Below are positions 40,856 through 53,270 of a stretch of 64,000 nucleotides of DNA, piece by piece. How positions within the stretch are numbered: position 1 is the first letter of the stretch; every line of letters starts with the position of its first letter. Source of the DNA: Symsagittifera roscoffensis (Eukaryota > Xenacoelomorpha > Acoela > Convolutidae); NCBI RefSeq assembly GCF_963678635.1, contig NC_087062.1, forward strand, positions 58,050,129 through 58,114,128, given 5' to 3'. Under the pieces are notes generated by a model. It did not search any database. It was not told the origin of the DNA and was given only the letters and a program-made list of their open reading frames with translations. The position numbers and the translations under genes are program-made.

Positions 40856-42309
40856 TTGAAACCTGAATGGTCGAAGATCAAGCGAGTGGCAATTGTAGTG
40901 GTTCCGGGAGCATTAGTTGGTCTAATTTTGGCATCATTTTATTGTGGGTTTAGAAAAGCAGATGGCATTTATGTGATGCAAAACATTCTGACTGGATTCA
41001 TTGTTCTAGCAATTGTACTTCTTCTGAACTTCAAGAATTTAGGAGCTGCAATTGTGACTATCGTCATCAAATCAGTTTCTACAGTCATATTTATGAACAT
41101 TACTTACTATCATGAAAACAGTCTTTTCTACCATAGTTTATTTCTCAAACCCCGAAATACGGCTGAAAAAATACCTTTTTGTGAAAAAGTTATCCAAAAT
41201 GGAAAAACAGTATTGTTTGATTGTGCAGAATCAGTTTTCCAAGAGAAGTCGCCTTTTATGTTCTTCTTCACTTTCGCCGTGCAAGAGTGTTTGTGTCAGG
41301 TTCCCCTTTACTTCTTCAATAGTATGAGGCAAATGTTAGTGGCTATCATGTTTGCCATGTTTTGCTTGATTTACAATGAAGAACATTCGAGCAAACCTTC
41401 AGTCTGGTTCACAATATCCATCATTTTTGGTAAGCAGAAATTCTGAAGTTTTATGTTCTTCGCTTGCACGATCAATCCCCTAGAAAAAAAAACAAATTGA
41501 AACCCCTTACCAATTACTGAATAATCAACCCAAAAACCTAGATCTGCCCCTGCTTACAGTCATGATATTTTAAATTATACTGCAAAGTTTATATGATTTG
41601 TTTTAAATTATCGTCAATTTCAAAAAAAAACAAAGTGGTAACTTTATGTTAAAATAACAAAAAATTAGAGGGCCAACTTTTGGCGGCGAACATGAGCAAA
41701 ATTCATCTGACAGTCTCTTGTGCTACTTTCATGATTGTCAACGACGATTTCCTGAAAACTTCTTTTAAGTTTTATCTACTTCGAACTCATGAGCAATAGA
41801 GCACAGTCCGTTTCACAGTTATTTTTTGTGGTTGTCAAACGCAAGAGACTGTTTATTCGCATTAGTAGCGAAAAAAATCGGCTCGCTTCTAAAAACAAGT
41901 TCTAAATTGATATATTTTTGCAGCGTCGACGTTCGGAGTTTCGATAGAGACTATTTTCTTTTACGAAACAAATGGGGGAATTGATTTCTTCAACTTCGCC
42001 CTGCTCCTCGCCATGCTCCTCTCGGTGGCAGGAAAAAGACGAGAAGTGAAGAATCTGTTCTGCGGTTGGGAGAGAAGCGAATATTACGATGTGTTACGAA
42101 CGACGACAGAGGTAAACTCGCACATGCTTTGCGCTCCATTAGAATCGAGAGCCGAAACACTTTTACACGTTCGGTTTCCTCAACACCGATTGCTCAGAGC
42201 GAGTAGCATGACATCTATTCTGTACGACTATCTGGATTATGAAGGGACATTCTTGCACTCCCGATCTATGATCAACCATGATCTAAACATCAGGGGGGTT
42301 GACTGTTAG
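40856..42309 (+). CDS. Two-exon gene for a multi-pass membrane protein, 5' end uncertain
   Basis: Exon 1 is open from at least 40856 and ends at 41429 before GGTAAGC. Exon 2 starts at 41924 after TTTTTGCAG and ends with TAG at 42307-42309. The junction keeps the frame through a split codon. The joined part is about 319 residues, with hydrophobic segments near 12-28, 41-56 and 60-77, a loop with several Cys, two more membrane segments around 145-175, one near the exon junction, and another after it. It ends in a polar tail of about 110 residues. There is no ATG at the 5' end of the open frame, so earlier exons are probable. Codon use is more balanced than the surroundings. I do not recognise the family. 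Confidence 0.6.
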
Positions 42310-42490
42310 AACATAAGAGTAATTGCGATCAGCGAAAAAAAATAAGTCTTTCAGGAAGCTTAAGCAAACTTAAGATAATGAAAACGTTATTCAGTGTTCA
42401 CTTAATTGGGTCGCGCATTTTATTGTTCATTCAAAAGTAAGTTGAGCTTGTTGTTCACTTTGACTGTTTGAGTTTGAAAATAAAATGCAA

Positions 42491-42970
42491 CAAGACTGCT
42501 CGTATCAAGGCGAAGCCCTGAAAATTCTGACTGCCTTTTAAGGTTTGTAGAGCAGTAATAACATAAGCAACATAAAAAAATTAAATGAAATAAAATTAAA
42601 TTAAATTTTTTTTTCTAAAACTTGAAAATTTTTGTATGTAAATCATCGCCCACACTCCATATAAAGTACAAAATATTAGATTTTGCTCCTTGTAATAAAT
42701 CAATTATGGCAAATAAATTTCTTTCAACCAATTATCAATTGTCCCAAATTGGCCAAAATGGCAATCTTTGAACCCCCATAACTTTACGAAAAATGATCAC
42801 AGGTGAAATATCTTTTCAAATTTGAGCTCAGGACAACAATAGCTTTCGAATGATACGAAAAACTTTGTCAAAAATGGCTAGTTAAAAAGTCGAAATTTGT
42901 CGGAAGAAAACAAAAACCCACCCCGAGCACAAATATTCCGTAACTTTCATATCGAAAGTCGGAACAATAA
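42491..42970 (+). repeat. Repeat family A, near full length
   Basis: It starts CAAGACTGCTCGTATCAAGG right after the membrane gene and ends GTCGGAACAATAA. It lacks the GCGCGTTAAT palindromic part. Confidence 0.8.
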
Positions 42971-43409
42971 ACCAAGATCAAGAGACATAATTTTGATCAC
43001 AAAAACGGTTAATCAGTGGCTATTTTACAGTTCTTAGCGTATTGTCTACTCCTGTTCCAGAAAATTTCAAATCTCCCAAAAAAAAGTTTCGCTCGAAATC
43101 TTTCAGGGCTTTTTGAAAAAAGCTTCAAAACTTGTTTGTAGTTTTATTTTACTTAGAGTAGTTAGTTGCTAGAATCAATTTATTGTAGACTTCACAAAGT
43201 TCCTCCAACAGGTGAGCCCAAATTTTAACCGAAAAAAAATCTGATTCAGCTTTGCCCAAATTTTACTGACTCACAAAATTGATTTTGAATGCAAGCAATT
43301 TTAAGGCACCATTACAAAGAAATCGTTTTGTTTTTACCGCAACAGTTTTTATGGTTCAACCACAGAAGAGGAACAGGATGAGACAAGTGATTCCATAGAG
43401 ATATGATTC

Positions 43410-44148
43410 GGGGTCTAAGAAATTAGACGACAAGAAATTAGACGACTGTAAGGAAATGCAATTATCATAGAACCAGGATTTACTCGGCCAAAAGTTTAAT
43501 TAAGCCTGTGAACAAAAATCACGCAATTTGCACGCAAGTTGTAGGGTTGACAAATTAGACAATAAGCAAATTAGGCGGAGGCACTGAAAAGGAAGTTGCA
43601 AAACTGCAATTATGAGAAAACAGACGAAAGTGAGAGAGATTTAAATTCCTTGCAGACAAATTGCGTGAAAAAAAAGTTGTGATCAGATAACAGTTAAGTT
43701 TGGTTGGCCAAAAATTTTACGAGTCAATCATGCATAACTTATTCAATTCAAAATTCTCCTGTAAATTTCGGATTTAATATTTTATGTTCATTTAAAGTAA
43801 CTGTTTCGATAGATAATGTCATTTTATGTTCTTTTTGTATTTGTAAAACTTGACTCTTAAGAAAAAATTTTGTTGGCCCTATCCTTTCATAGCAGTGATG
43901 TCTAAATGGACAGATCTGTAGGAAAAATCGTCTAAAGTCGTTTTTGTAGCAACCGTCTACTCTACTTTGCTTATCGTCTAGTTTCCTAGGACTCTCAAGT
44001 CACAGTTTAAGTTGGACAAGCAGAGCTTACTCAGCAAAAGATAATTTAAGTCGGTAAGCAAATTTCACAAAATTTGACGCAACCTGTTGTCTAAATTACA
44101 TTATTTTTTGATCGTCTAATTTGCTTGTTGTCTTAATTCTTTGGCCTC
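43410..44148. mobile_element. Repeat family B: terminal-inverted-repeat element with 9-bp target duplication
   Basis: The element is 739 bp. The left end GGGGTCTAAGAAATTAGACG and the right end (inverse, GAGGCCAAAGAATTAAGACA) form imperfect terminal inverted repeats rich in ATTAGACRACAA words. It is flanked by ATATGATTC at 43401-43409 and 44149-44157, a 9-bp duplication. A 9-bp duplication is the usual size for Mutator-like elements. No transposase ORF is present, so it is non-autonomous. Confidence 0.75.
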
Positions 44149-44807
44149 ATATGATTCATATCCGAGATGGTTTAAAAGTACCCTTACTTAGCCTATTTAA
44201 ACTTGGCATTTCGATCTGGTTTTCGCAAACTCAATCAATTGATTCATAAAAGGAGAAAACAAAAATATTCGGAAAACTCGGAAAATAAAAGTATACACTT
44301 TTTTCACATTTTTTCAAAAACTTTTTTTACTAATTGCTCAACTTTTATCAGTTCTTTTCCGGTTTTTTGAGTTCAGTAATACTCTTCCAACTGTTCTAGA
44401 AAACTTCAAATCTCCCAAAAAAACTTTCGCTCGAAATATTTTAGGGATTTTTGGAAAAAGCTTCAAAACTTATTTGTAATTTTATTTTACTTAGAGTAGT
44501 TAGTTACTAGAATCAAACTTTTTGTAAGATTCACAAAGTTCCTCCAATAGTTGAGCCCAAAATTTGGCCAAAAAAATTGGATTCAGATGGGGAAACGGTA
44601 GAATAGCCGGGCAATTTGCAGTCCAATGTCACAAATGTTGTCCGAATTTTACTGACTCACAAAATTGATTTTGACTGCAAGCGATTTTAAGGCAATACTA
44701 CAAAGAAATCGTTTTGTTTTTACAACAACAGTAAGTCGAAATTTTTCGGAAGAAAAAACCCACCCGAGCACAAATATTTCGTTACTTCGTATCGAAAGTA
44801 AGTCGCA

Positions 44808-45333
44808 ACAACAAGGCTGCTCGTATCAGGGCGAAGCCCTGAGTGTTCCGCCTGCCTTTTAAGGTTTATGGAGCAGTAGTAACATAAAAAAATTAAATGT
44901 AATAAAATGAAATGAAAAATTTTTTTTCTAAAATTTGATTTTTTTTTGTGAAATAATCCCCCCACCCGGCATTTAAAGTACAAAAGAATCGATTTCGATC
45001 CTTGTAACAAATCAATTATGACAAATAAGCTTCTTTCAACCAATTTTGAACAATTTCTAAGATGGATTAAATCTCAGCTTACGCACTAATAACGTGAAAT
45101 ATATCGAGCGTTAATTGTCCCAAGTTGGCCAAAATGGAAATCTTTAAACCCCCATAACTTTACGAAAAATGATCACAGGTGAAATATCGTTTCAAATTTA
45201 AGCTCGGGACAACAATACCTTTTGAATGATATAGAAAATGGCTAGTTAAAAAGTCGAAATTTGTCGTAAGAAAACAAAAACCCACCCCGAGCACAAATAT
45301 TCCCTTTCGTATCGAAAGTCGGAACAATAACAA
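44808..45333 (+). repeat. Repeat family A in duplication unit 1
   Basis: It starts CAAGGCTGCTCGTATCAGGG. A second fragment of the opposite end precedes it directly (about 44730-44800). Confidence 0.8.
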
Positions 45334-45512
45334 AAACTTAAATGTCGCGAAAAGTGGCGCTCAAAACATTTCGAAAGACCATCAAACTTTTAGGATTCCA
45401 CTGGGAAAAAAAATAACCTATCCAAGCTTTTTTCCCTGCCCAAGGCGTTAAACGGTTTTTTTCTCTAATCAAAGTCAAGCTATATTCGAAACCTGCAAAA
45501 AAATTCGGCTTA

Positions 45513-45794
45513 TTGCACTTTTCTACATCGTTTCTCCGTGAAGAACGGAACAGCTCGTATGTTGGTCCTTTTACTTGTAAATATATCATCTTAAAAACCT
45601 GTGATAAAAAAAACGTTCGAGCAACTAAGACAGAAGCTAGCCCACCTGTTGAGAGCAGGAACAAGAAGAAGCAAAGACCTCGCAGTGCGCCAGAATTTTC
45701 GACCTTTGACGGCAGGATCAAGTACGATCCTCGGCTGGACAGTGACGTATCAGTGAACACCTTCGACAAGTTTACCTACCTCACATACTTTTGA
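45513..45794 (+). CDS. Exon-like ORF in duplication unit 1
   Basis: The last about 60 codons (45615-45794) have clearly higher GC and balanced codon use and encode a polar, Lys/Arg/Pro-rich then Asp-rich C-terminus ending YLTYF. They look like the last exon of a protein gene. No start or acceptor is certain. The same ORF with the same predicted protein is at 49665-49946. It may be a host exon carried along with the repeat. Confidence 0.35.
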   Translation: MHFSTSFLREERNSSYVGPFTCKYIILKTCDKKNVRATKTEASPPVESRNKKKQRPRSAPEFSTFDGRIKYDPRLDSDVSVNTFDKFTYLTYF

Positions 45795-45973
45795 AAAATA
45801 GCTGGTATTAAGTTCATTTCAAGTAAATTCACTCAATACTTTTGTATATATTACAAAGCTCTTCAAAATCAAAGTTCAAAGTTTTTTATCCTTTTCTAAA
45901 TGTTAATGCTCAATGGAAGTAGAATTAAAACATACTTACAGTTTTTCTGATTGTTATAATCACTAATTCAAAC

Positions 45974-46442
45974 AAGACTGCTCGTATCAGGGCGAAACCC
46001 TGAATGTTTCGACTGCCTTTTAAGGTTTTCTGGAGCAGTAATAACATCAAACAATTAAACGTAATAAAATAAAATAAAATTTTTTCTAAAATTTGAAATT
46101 TTTGATGAAAATTATCCCCCCAAACGCCATATAAAATACAAAAGGATAGATTTTGCTCCTTGTAACAAATCAGTTATTGCAAATAAGTTTCTTTCAACCA
46201 ATTTTCAATTGTCCCAAATTGGCCAAAATGGCAATCTTTAAACCTCCATAAGTTTACGAAAAATGATCACAGGAGAAATATCTTTTCAAATTTGAGCTCA
46301 GGACAATAATAGCTTTTGAATGATAAAAAAAAATTCTGTCAAAAATGGCTAGTTAAAAAGTCAAAATTTGTGGGAAGAAAAAAAGAACACACCCCGAGCT
46401 CAAATATTCCGTTACTTTCGTATCAAAAGTATGAACAATATA
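45974..46442 (+). repeat. Repeat family A in duplication unit 1, second copy
   Basis: It starts CAAGACTGCTCGTATCAGGG and ends near TATGAACAATATACC. It lacks the CGCG palindromic part, like the copy at 42491. Confidence 0.8.
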
Positions 46443-46911
46443 CCAATTTTGATTACAAAAACGGCTAATCAGTGGCTATTTTACAGTTCTTAGCGTATTG
46501 TCTCCTGTTCCAGAAAATTTCAAATCTCCCAAAAAATACTTTCGCTCGAAATCTTTCAGGGCTTTTTGAAAAAAGCTTCAAAACTTGTTTGTAAGTTTAT
46601 TTTACTTAGAGTAGTTAGTTGCTAGAATCAATTTAATGTAAACTTCACAAAATTCTTCCAACAGGTGAGCCCAAAATTTAACCGAAAAAAATCAGATTCA
46701 GATGGGGAAAACAGTAGAATAGCCGGGCAATTCGCAGTCCAATGTCACAAAATTTGCCCGAAAATTACTGACTCACAAAATTGATTTTGACTGCAATCGA
46801 CTTTAAGACAAAACTACAAAAAAATCATTTTGTTTTTACCGCAACAGTTTTCATGGTTTAACCACAGAAGAGGAACAGGATGAGACAAACGATTCCAAAA
46901 AGATATGGTTC

Positions 46912-47665
46912 GGGGTCTAAGAAATTAGACGACAAAAAATTAGACGACTGTATAGAAATGCAATTATCGTAGAACCAGGATTTACTCGGCCAAAATTTTA
47001 TTTAAGCCTGTAAGCAAAAATCACGCAATTTGCACACAAGTTGTAGGGAATGACAAATTAGATAATAAGTAAATTAGACGGAGGCACTTAAAAGGAAGTT
47101 AGACGATTTTTCAAAACTTCAATTATGAGAAAACTGACAAAAGTGAGAGAGATTTAAATTGTTTGCAGACAAATCGCATGAGAAAAATAAAATTGCTTGC
47201 AGACAACAGTTGAATTTCGGTGGCCAAAAAACTCACAAGTCAACCTTGCATAACTTATTCAAATCAAAATTCTCCTGTAATATTCGGTTTTGATTTTTTA
47301 TGATCAATTAAACTAAATGTTTTGATAGATATGGTCATTTTATGTTCATTTTGCATTTGTAAAACTTGACTCTTAAGAAAAAATGTTTTTCGCCTTATTC
47401 TTTTATAGCAGTGATGTCTAAATCGACAGATCTGTAAAACATTTTCGTCTAATTTTGTTTTTGTAGCAACCGTCTATTCTACTTTGCTTATCGTCTAGTT
47501 TCCTAGACCTCGGAAGTCACAATCTAAATTGGACAACCAGTATTTACTCAGCAAATGATAATTTAAGTCGGTAAGCAAATTTCACAAAATTTGACGCAAA
47601 CTGTTGTCTAATTTACAATTTTTTCAGATCGTCTAATTTGCTTGTTGTCTAATTTCTTAAACCTC
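46912..47665. mobile_element. Repeat family B copy in unit 1
   Basis: The ends are as in 43410-44148. The flanks ATATGGTTC and ATATGATTT still show the worn 9-bp duplication. The same insertion site is occupied in every copy of the outer repeat, so the insertion came before the amplification. Confidence 0.75.
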
Positions 47666-48294
47666 ATATGATTTATTTTACTTAGAGTAGTTAGTTGCCA
47701 GAATCAATTTATTGTAAACTTCACAGTGTTCTTCCAACAGGTGAGCCCAAAATTTAACCGAAAAAAATCAGATTCAGATGGGGAAAACAGTAGAATAGCC
47801 GGGCAATTCGCAGTTCAATGTCACAAAATTTGCCCGAAATTTACTGACTCACAAAATTGATTTTGACTGCAATCGACTTTAAGACAACACTACAAAGAAA
47901 TCATTTTGTTTTTACCGCAACAGTTTTCATGGTTTAAACACAGAAGAGGAACAGGACGAGACAAACGATTCCATAAAGATATGGTTCGGGGTCTAAGAAA
48001 TTAGACGACAAAAAATTAGACGACTGTATAGAAATGCAATTATCGTAGAACCAAGATTTACTCGGCCAAAAGTTTATTTAAGCCTGTAAGCAAAAATCAC
48101 GCAATTTGCACACAAGTTGTAGGGAATGAAAATTTAGATAATAAGCAAATTAGACGGAGGCACTTAAAAGGAAGTTAGACGATTTTTCAAAACTTCAATT
48201 ATGAGAAAACTGACAAAAGTGAGAGAGATTTAAATTGTTTGCAGACAATTCGCATGAGAAAAATAAAATTGCTTGCAGACAACAGTTGAATTTC
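47666..48294. repeat. Partial outer repeat and truncated family B
   Basis: It resembles about 46600-47220. The family B left half starts at 47988 and breaks at about 48294, where unit 2 of the 3.5-kb duplication begins. This is the duplication junction. Confidence 0.7.
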
Positions 48295-48949
48295 ATATCC
48301 GAGATGGTTTAAAAGTACCCTTACTTAGCCTATTTAAACTTGGTATTTCGATCTGGTTTTCGCAAACTCAATCAATTGATTCATAAAAGGAGAAAACAAA
48401 AATATTCGGAAAACTCGGAAAATAAAAGTATACACTTTTTTCACATTTTTTCAAAAACTTTTTTACTAATTGCTCAACTTTTATCAGTTCTTTTCCGGTT
48501 TTTTGAGTTCAGTAATACTCTTCCAACTGTTCTAGAAAACTTCAAATCTCCCAAAAAAACTTTCGCTCGAAATATTTTAGGGATTTTTGGAAAAAGCTTC
48601 AAAATTTGTTTGTAATTTTATTTTACTTAGAGTAGTTAGTTACTAGAATCAAACTTTTTGTAAGATTCACAAAGTTCCTCCAATAGTTGAGCCCAAAAAT
48701 TGGCCAAAAAAATTGGATTCAGATGCGGAAACGGTAGAATAGCCGGGCAATTTGCAGTCCAATGTCACAAATATTGTCCGAATTTTACTGACTCATAAAA
48801 TTGATTTTGACTGCAAGCGATTTTAAGGCAATACTACAAAGAAATCGTTTTGTTTTTACAACAACAGTAAGTCGAAATTTTTCGGAAGAAAAAAACCCAC
48901 CCGAGCACAAATATTTCGTTACTTCGTATCGAAAGTAAGTCGCAACAAC

Positions 48950-49480
48950 AAGGCTGCTCGTATCAGGGCGAAGCCCTGAGTGTTCCGCCTGCCTTTTAAG
49001 GTTTATGGAGCAGTAGTAACATAAAAAAATTAAATGTAATAAAATGAAATGAAAAATTTTTTTTCTAAAATTTGATTTTTTTTTTTGTGAAATAATCCCC
49101 CCACACGGCATTTAAAGTACAAAAGAATCGATTTCAATCCTTGTAACAAATCAATTATGACAAATAAGCTTCTTTCAACCAATTTTGAACAATTTCTAAG
49201 ATGGATTAAATCTCAGCTTACGCACTAATAACGTGAAATATACCGAGCGTTAATTGTCCCAAATTGGCGAAAATGGAAATCTTTAAACCCCCATAACTTT
49301 ACGAAAAATGATCACAGGTGAAATATCTTTTCAAATTTAAGCTCGGGACAACAATACCTTTTGAATGATATAGAAAATTTTGTCAAAAATGGCTAGTTAA
49401 AAAGACGAAATTTGTCGTAAGAAAACAAAAACCCACCCCGAGCACAAATATTCCCTTTCGTATCGAAAGTCGGAACAATA
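48950..49480 (+). repeat. Repeat family A in duplication unit 2
   Basis: Counterpart of 44808-45333. It keeps a TTTTGTCAAAAATGGC part that is deleted in unit 1. Confidence 0.8.
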
Positions 49481-49664
49481 ACAAAAACTTAAATGTCGCG
49501 AAAAGTGGCGCTCAAAACATTTCGAAAGACCATCAAACTTTTAGGATTCCACTGGGAAAAAAAATAACCTATCCAAGCTTTTTTCCCTGCCCAAGGCGTT
49601 AAACGGTTTTTTTTCTCTAATCAAAGTCAAGCTATATTCGAAACATGCAAAAAAATTCGGCTTA

Positions 49665-49946
49665 TTGCACTTTTCTACATCGTTTCTCCGTGAAGAACGG
49701 AACAGCTCGTATGTTGGTCCTTTTACTTGTAAATATATCATCTTAAAAACCTGTGATAAAAAAAACGTTCGAGCAACTAAGACAGAAGCTAGCCCACCTG
49801 TTGAGAGCAGGAACAAGAAGAAGCAAAGACCTCGCAGTGCGCCAGAATTTTCGACCTTTGACGGCAGGATCAAGTACGATCCTCGGCTGGACAGTGACGT
49901 ATCAGTGAACACCTTCGACAAGTTTACCTACCTCACATACTTTTGA
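49665..49946 (+). CDS. Exon-like ORF in duplication unit 2
   Basis: It encodes the same predicted protein as 45513-45794; both copies are intact. It may be a last exon of an unknown gene, or chance openness preserved by recent duplication. Confidence 0.35.
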   Translation: MHFSTSFLREERNSSYVGPFTCKYIILKTCDKKNVRATKTEASPPVESRNKKKQRPRSAPEFSTFDGRIKYDPRLDSDVSVNTFDKFTYLTYF

Positions 49947-50125
49947 AAAATAGCTGGTGTTAAGTTCATTTCAAGTAAATTCACTCAATACTTTTGTATA
50001 TATTACAAAGCTCTTCAAAATCAAAGTTCAAAGTTTTTTTATCCTTTTCTAAATGTTAATGCTCAATGGAAGTAGAATTAAAACATACTTACAGTTTTTC
50101 TGATTGTTATAATCACTAATTCAAA

Positions 50126-50590
50126 CAAGACTGCTCGTATCAGGGCGAAACCCTGAATGTTTCGACTGCCTTTTAAGGTTTTCTGGAGCAGTAATAACAT
50201 CAAACAATTAAACGTAATAAAACAAAATGAAATTTTTTCTAAAATTTGAAATTTTTGATGAAAATTATCCCCCCAAACGCCATATAAAATACAAAAGGAT
50301 AGATTTTGCTCCTTGTAACAAATCAGTTATTGCAAATAAGTTTCTTTCAACCAATTTTCAATTGTCCCAAATTGGCCAAAATGGCAATCTTTAAACCCCC
50401 ATAAGTTTACGAAAAATGATCACATTAGAAATATCTTTTCAAATTTGAGCTCAGGACAATAATAGCTTTTGAATGATAAAAAAAAAATTCTGTCAAAAAT
50501 GGCTAGTTAAAAAGTCAAAATTTGTGGGAAGAAAAAAAGAACACACCCCGAGCTCAAATATTCCGTTACTTTCGTATCGAAAGTATGAAC
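50126..50590 (+). repeat. Repeat family A in duplication unit 2, second copy
   Basis: Counterpart of 45974-46442. Confidence 0.8.
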
Positions 50591-51080
50591 AATATACCAA
50601 GATCAAGCGACATAATTTTGATTACAAAAACGGCTAATCAGTGGCTATTTTACAGTTCTTAGCGTATTGTCTCCTGTTCCAGAAAATTTCAAATCTCCCA
50701 AAAAATACTTTCGCTCGAAATCTTTCAGGGCTTTTTAAAAAAAGCTTCAAAACTTGTTTGTAAGTTTATTTTACTTAGAGTAGTTAGTTGCTAGAATCAA
50801 TTTATTGTAAACTTCACAAAGTTCTTCCAACAGGTGAGCCCAAAATTTAACCGAAAAAAATCAGATTCAGATGGGGAAAACAGTAGAATAGCCGGGCAAT
50901 TCGCAGTCCAATGTCACAAAATTTGCCCGAAAATTACTGACTCACAAAATTGATTTTGACTGCAATCGACTTTAAGACAAAACTACAAAAAAATCTTTTT
51001 GTTTTTACCGCAACAGTTTTCATGGTTTAACCACAGAAGAGGAACAGGATGAGACAAACGATTCCAAAAAGATATGGTTC

Positions 51081-51834
51081 GGGGTCTAAGAAATTAGACG
51101 ACAAAAAATTAGACGACTGTATAGAAATGCAATTATCGTAGAACCAGGATTTACTCGGCCAAAATTTTATTTAAGCCTGTAAGCAAAAATCACGCAATTT
51201 GCACACAAGTTGTAGGAAATGACAAATTAGATAATAAGTAAATTAGACGGAGGCACTTAAAAGGAAGTTAGACGATTTTTCAAAACTTCAATTATGAGAA
51301 AACTGACAAAAGTGAGAGAGATTTAAATTGTTTGCAGACAAATCGCATGAGAAAAATAAAATTGCTTGCAGACAACAGTTGAATTTCGGTGGCCAAAAAA
51401 CTCACAAGTCAACCTTGCATAACTTATTCAAATCAAAATTCTCCTGTAATATTCGGTTTTGATTTTTTATGATCAATTAAACTAAATGTTTTGATAGATA
51501 TGGTCATTTTATGTTCATTTTGCATTTGTAAAACTTGACTTCTAAGAAAAAATGTTGTTCGCCTTATTCTTTTATAGCAGTGATGTCTAAATCGACAGAT
51601 CTGTAAAACATTTTCGTCTAATTTTGTTTTTGTAGCAACCGTCTATTCTACTTTGCTTATCGTCTAGTTTCCTAGACCTCGGAAGTCACAATCTAAATTG
51701 GACAACCAGTATTTACTCAGCAAATGATAATTTAAGTCGGTAAGCAAATTTCACAAAATTTGACGCAAACTGTTGTCTAATTTACAATTTTTTCTGACCG
51801 TCTAATTTGCTTGTTGTCTAATTTCTAAATCCTC
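51081..51834. mobile_element. Repeat family B copy in unit 2
   Basis: Counterpart of 46912-47665, with the same ends and the same insertion site. Confidence 0.75.
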
Positions 51835-53270
51835 GTATGATTCATAACCGAGACGATTTAACAGTTACCATTAGTTAGCCTGTTCAAACTTGATATTTTG
51901 ATTTGGTTTTCTCAATTTCAATTAATTGATTCATAAAAGGACAAAAACAAAAATATTCGGGAAACTCGGAAAATAAAACTGTACGTTTCTTTTCACTTTT
52001 TTTTCAAAAATCTTTTTTACTAATTGCTCCATTTTTAATCAGTCGTTTTCCAGTTTTTTGAGCTCAGTAACACTCTTCCAAATGTTCTAGAAAACTTCAA
52101 ATTTCCCAAAAAAACGTTCGCTCGAAATCTTTTAGGGCTTTTTGGAAAAAGCTTCAAAACTTGTTTGTAATTTTATTTTACTTAGAGTAGTTAGTTACTA
52201 GAATCAATTTTTTGTAAGGTTTTTCAAAGTTCCTCCAATAGGTGAATCCAAACTTTGAACGAGAAAAAATTGGATTCAGATGGGGAAAACGGTAGAATAG
52301 CCGGGAAATTTGTAGCAATGTCACAAATATTGTCCGAATTTTACTGACTCACAAAATTGATTTTGACTGCAAGGGATTTTAAGGCAACTCTACAAAGAAA
52401 TAGTTTTTTTTACCGCAACAGTTTTTATGGTTCAACCGCAGAAGAGGAACAGGATGAGACAAGTAATTCCATAGAAATATGATTCGGGTTCTACGAAATT
52501 AGACGACAAGAAATTAGACGACTGTAAATAAATGCAATTCTCGTAGAACCAGAATTTACTCAGCCAAAAGTTTTTTTAAGTCTGTAAACAAAAATCACGC
52601 AATTTGCACGCAAGTTGTAGGGGTTGACAAATTAGGCAATAAGCAAGTTAGACGGAGGCACTTAAAAGGAAGTTAGACGATTTTGCAAAACTGCAATTAT
52701 GAGAAAACAGACGAAAGTGAGAGAGATTTAAATTGCGGAGGAAAAAAATAAAATTGTCTGCAGACAACAGTTAAATTTGGGTGGCCAAAAATCTGTAAAC
52801 AAAATTCGTCTAAGATCGTTTTTGTAGCAACCGTCTACTCTACTTTGCTTATCGTCTAGTTTCCTAGACCTCGGAAGTCACAATCTAAATTGGACAACCA
52901 GTATTTACTCAGCAAATGATAATTTAAGTCGGTAAGCAAATTTCACAAAATTTGACGCAAACTGTTGTCTAATTTACATTTTTTTCTGATCGTCTAACTT
53001 GCTTGTTGTCTGATTTCTTTAGCCTCATATGATTCATAACCGAGACGATTTAAAAGGTACCATTACTTAGCCTGTTTAAACTTGATATTTTGATTTGGTT
53101 TTCTCAATTTCAATTAATCTATTCATAAAATGCCAAAAACAAAAATATTTGTGAAACTCGGAAAATAAAACTATACGTTCTTTTTTCACGTTTTTTCAAA
53201 ACAATTTTTAAAGCTCCATATTTAATCAGTCGTTTTCCGGTTTTTTTGAGGTCAGGAAAACTTTTCTAAC
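51835..53270. repeat. Older outer repeat copies with an internally deleted family B
   Basis: Two more diverged copies of the outer repeat begin CATAACCGAGACGATTTAA at about 51842 and 53036, some 1.19 kb apart. Family B at about 52486-53026 has lost its centre but keeps both ends and the ATATGATTC flanks. Confidence 0.7.

Larger units (their letters stand above)
44158..47665. repeat. 3.5-kb direct duplication, unit 1
   Basis: It is nearly identical to 48295-51834. It holds an outer repeat sequence, two family A copies (44808-45333, 45974-46442), an exon-like ORF (45513-45794) and a family B copy (46912-47665). Confidence 0.85.
48295..51834. repeat. 3.5-kb direct duplication, unit 2
   Basis: This is the second unit, matching 44158-47665 with few differences. 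It includes family A at about 48950-49480 and 50126-50590, the exon-like ORF (49665-49946) and family B (51081-51834). Confidence 0.85.

Noticed and set aside
45338-45769. 143-aa minus-strand frame opposite the exon-like ORF (and 49541-49921)
   Set aside because: The plus strand has better coding character and a natural C-terminus; the minus frame has runs of low-complexity residues and is shortened by a frameshift in the second unit.
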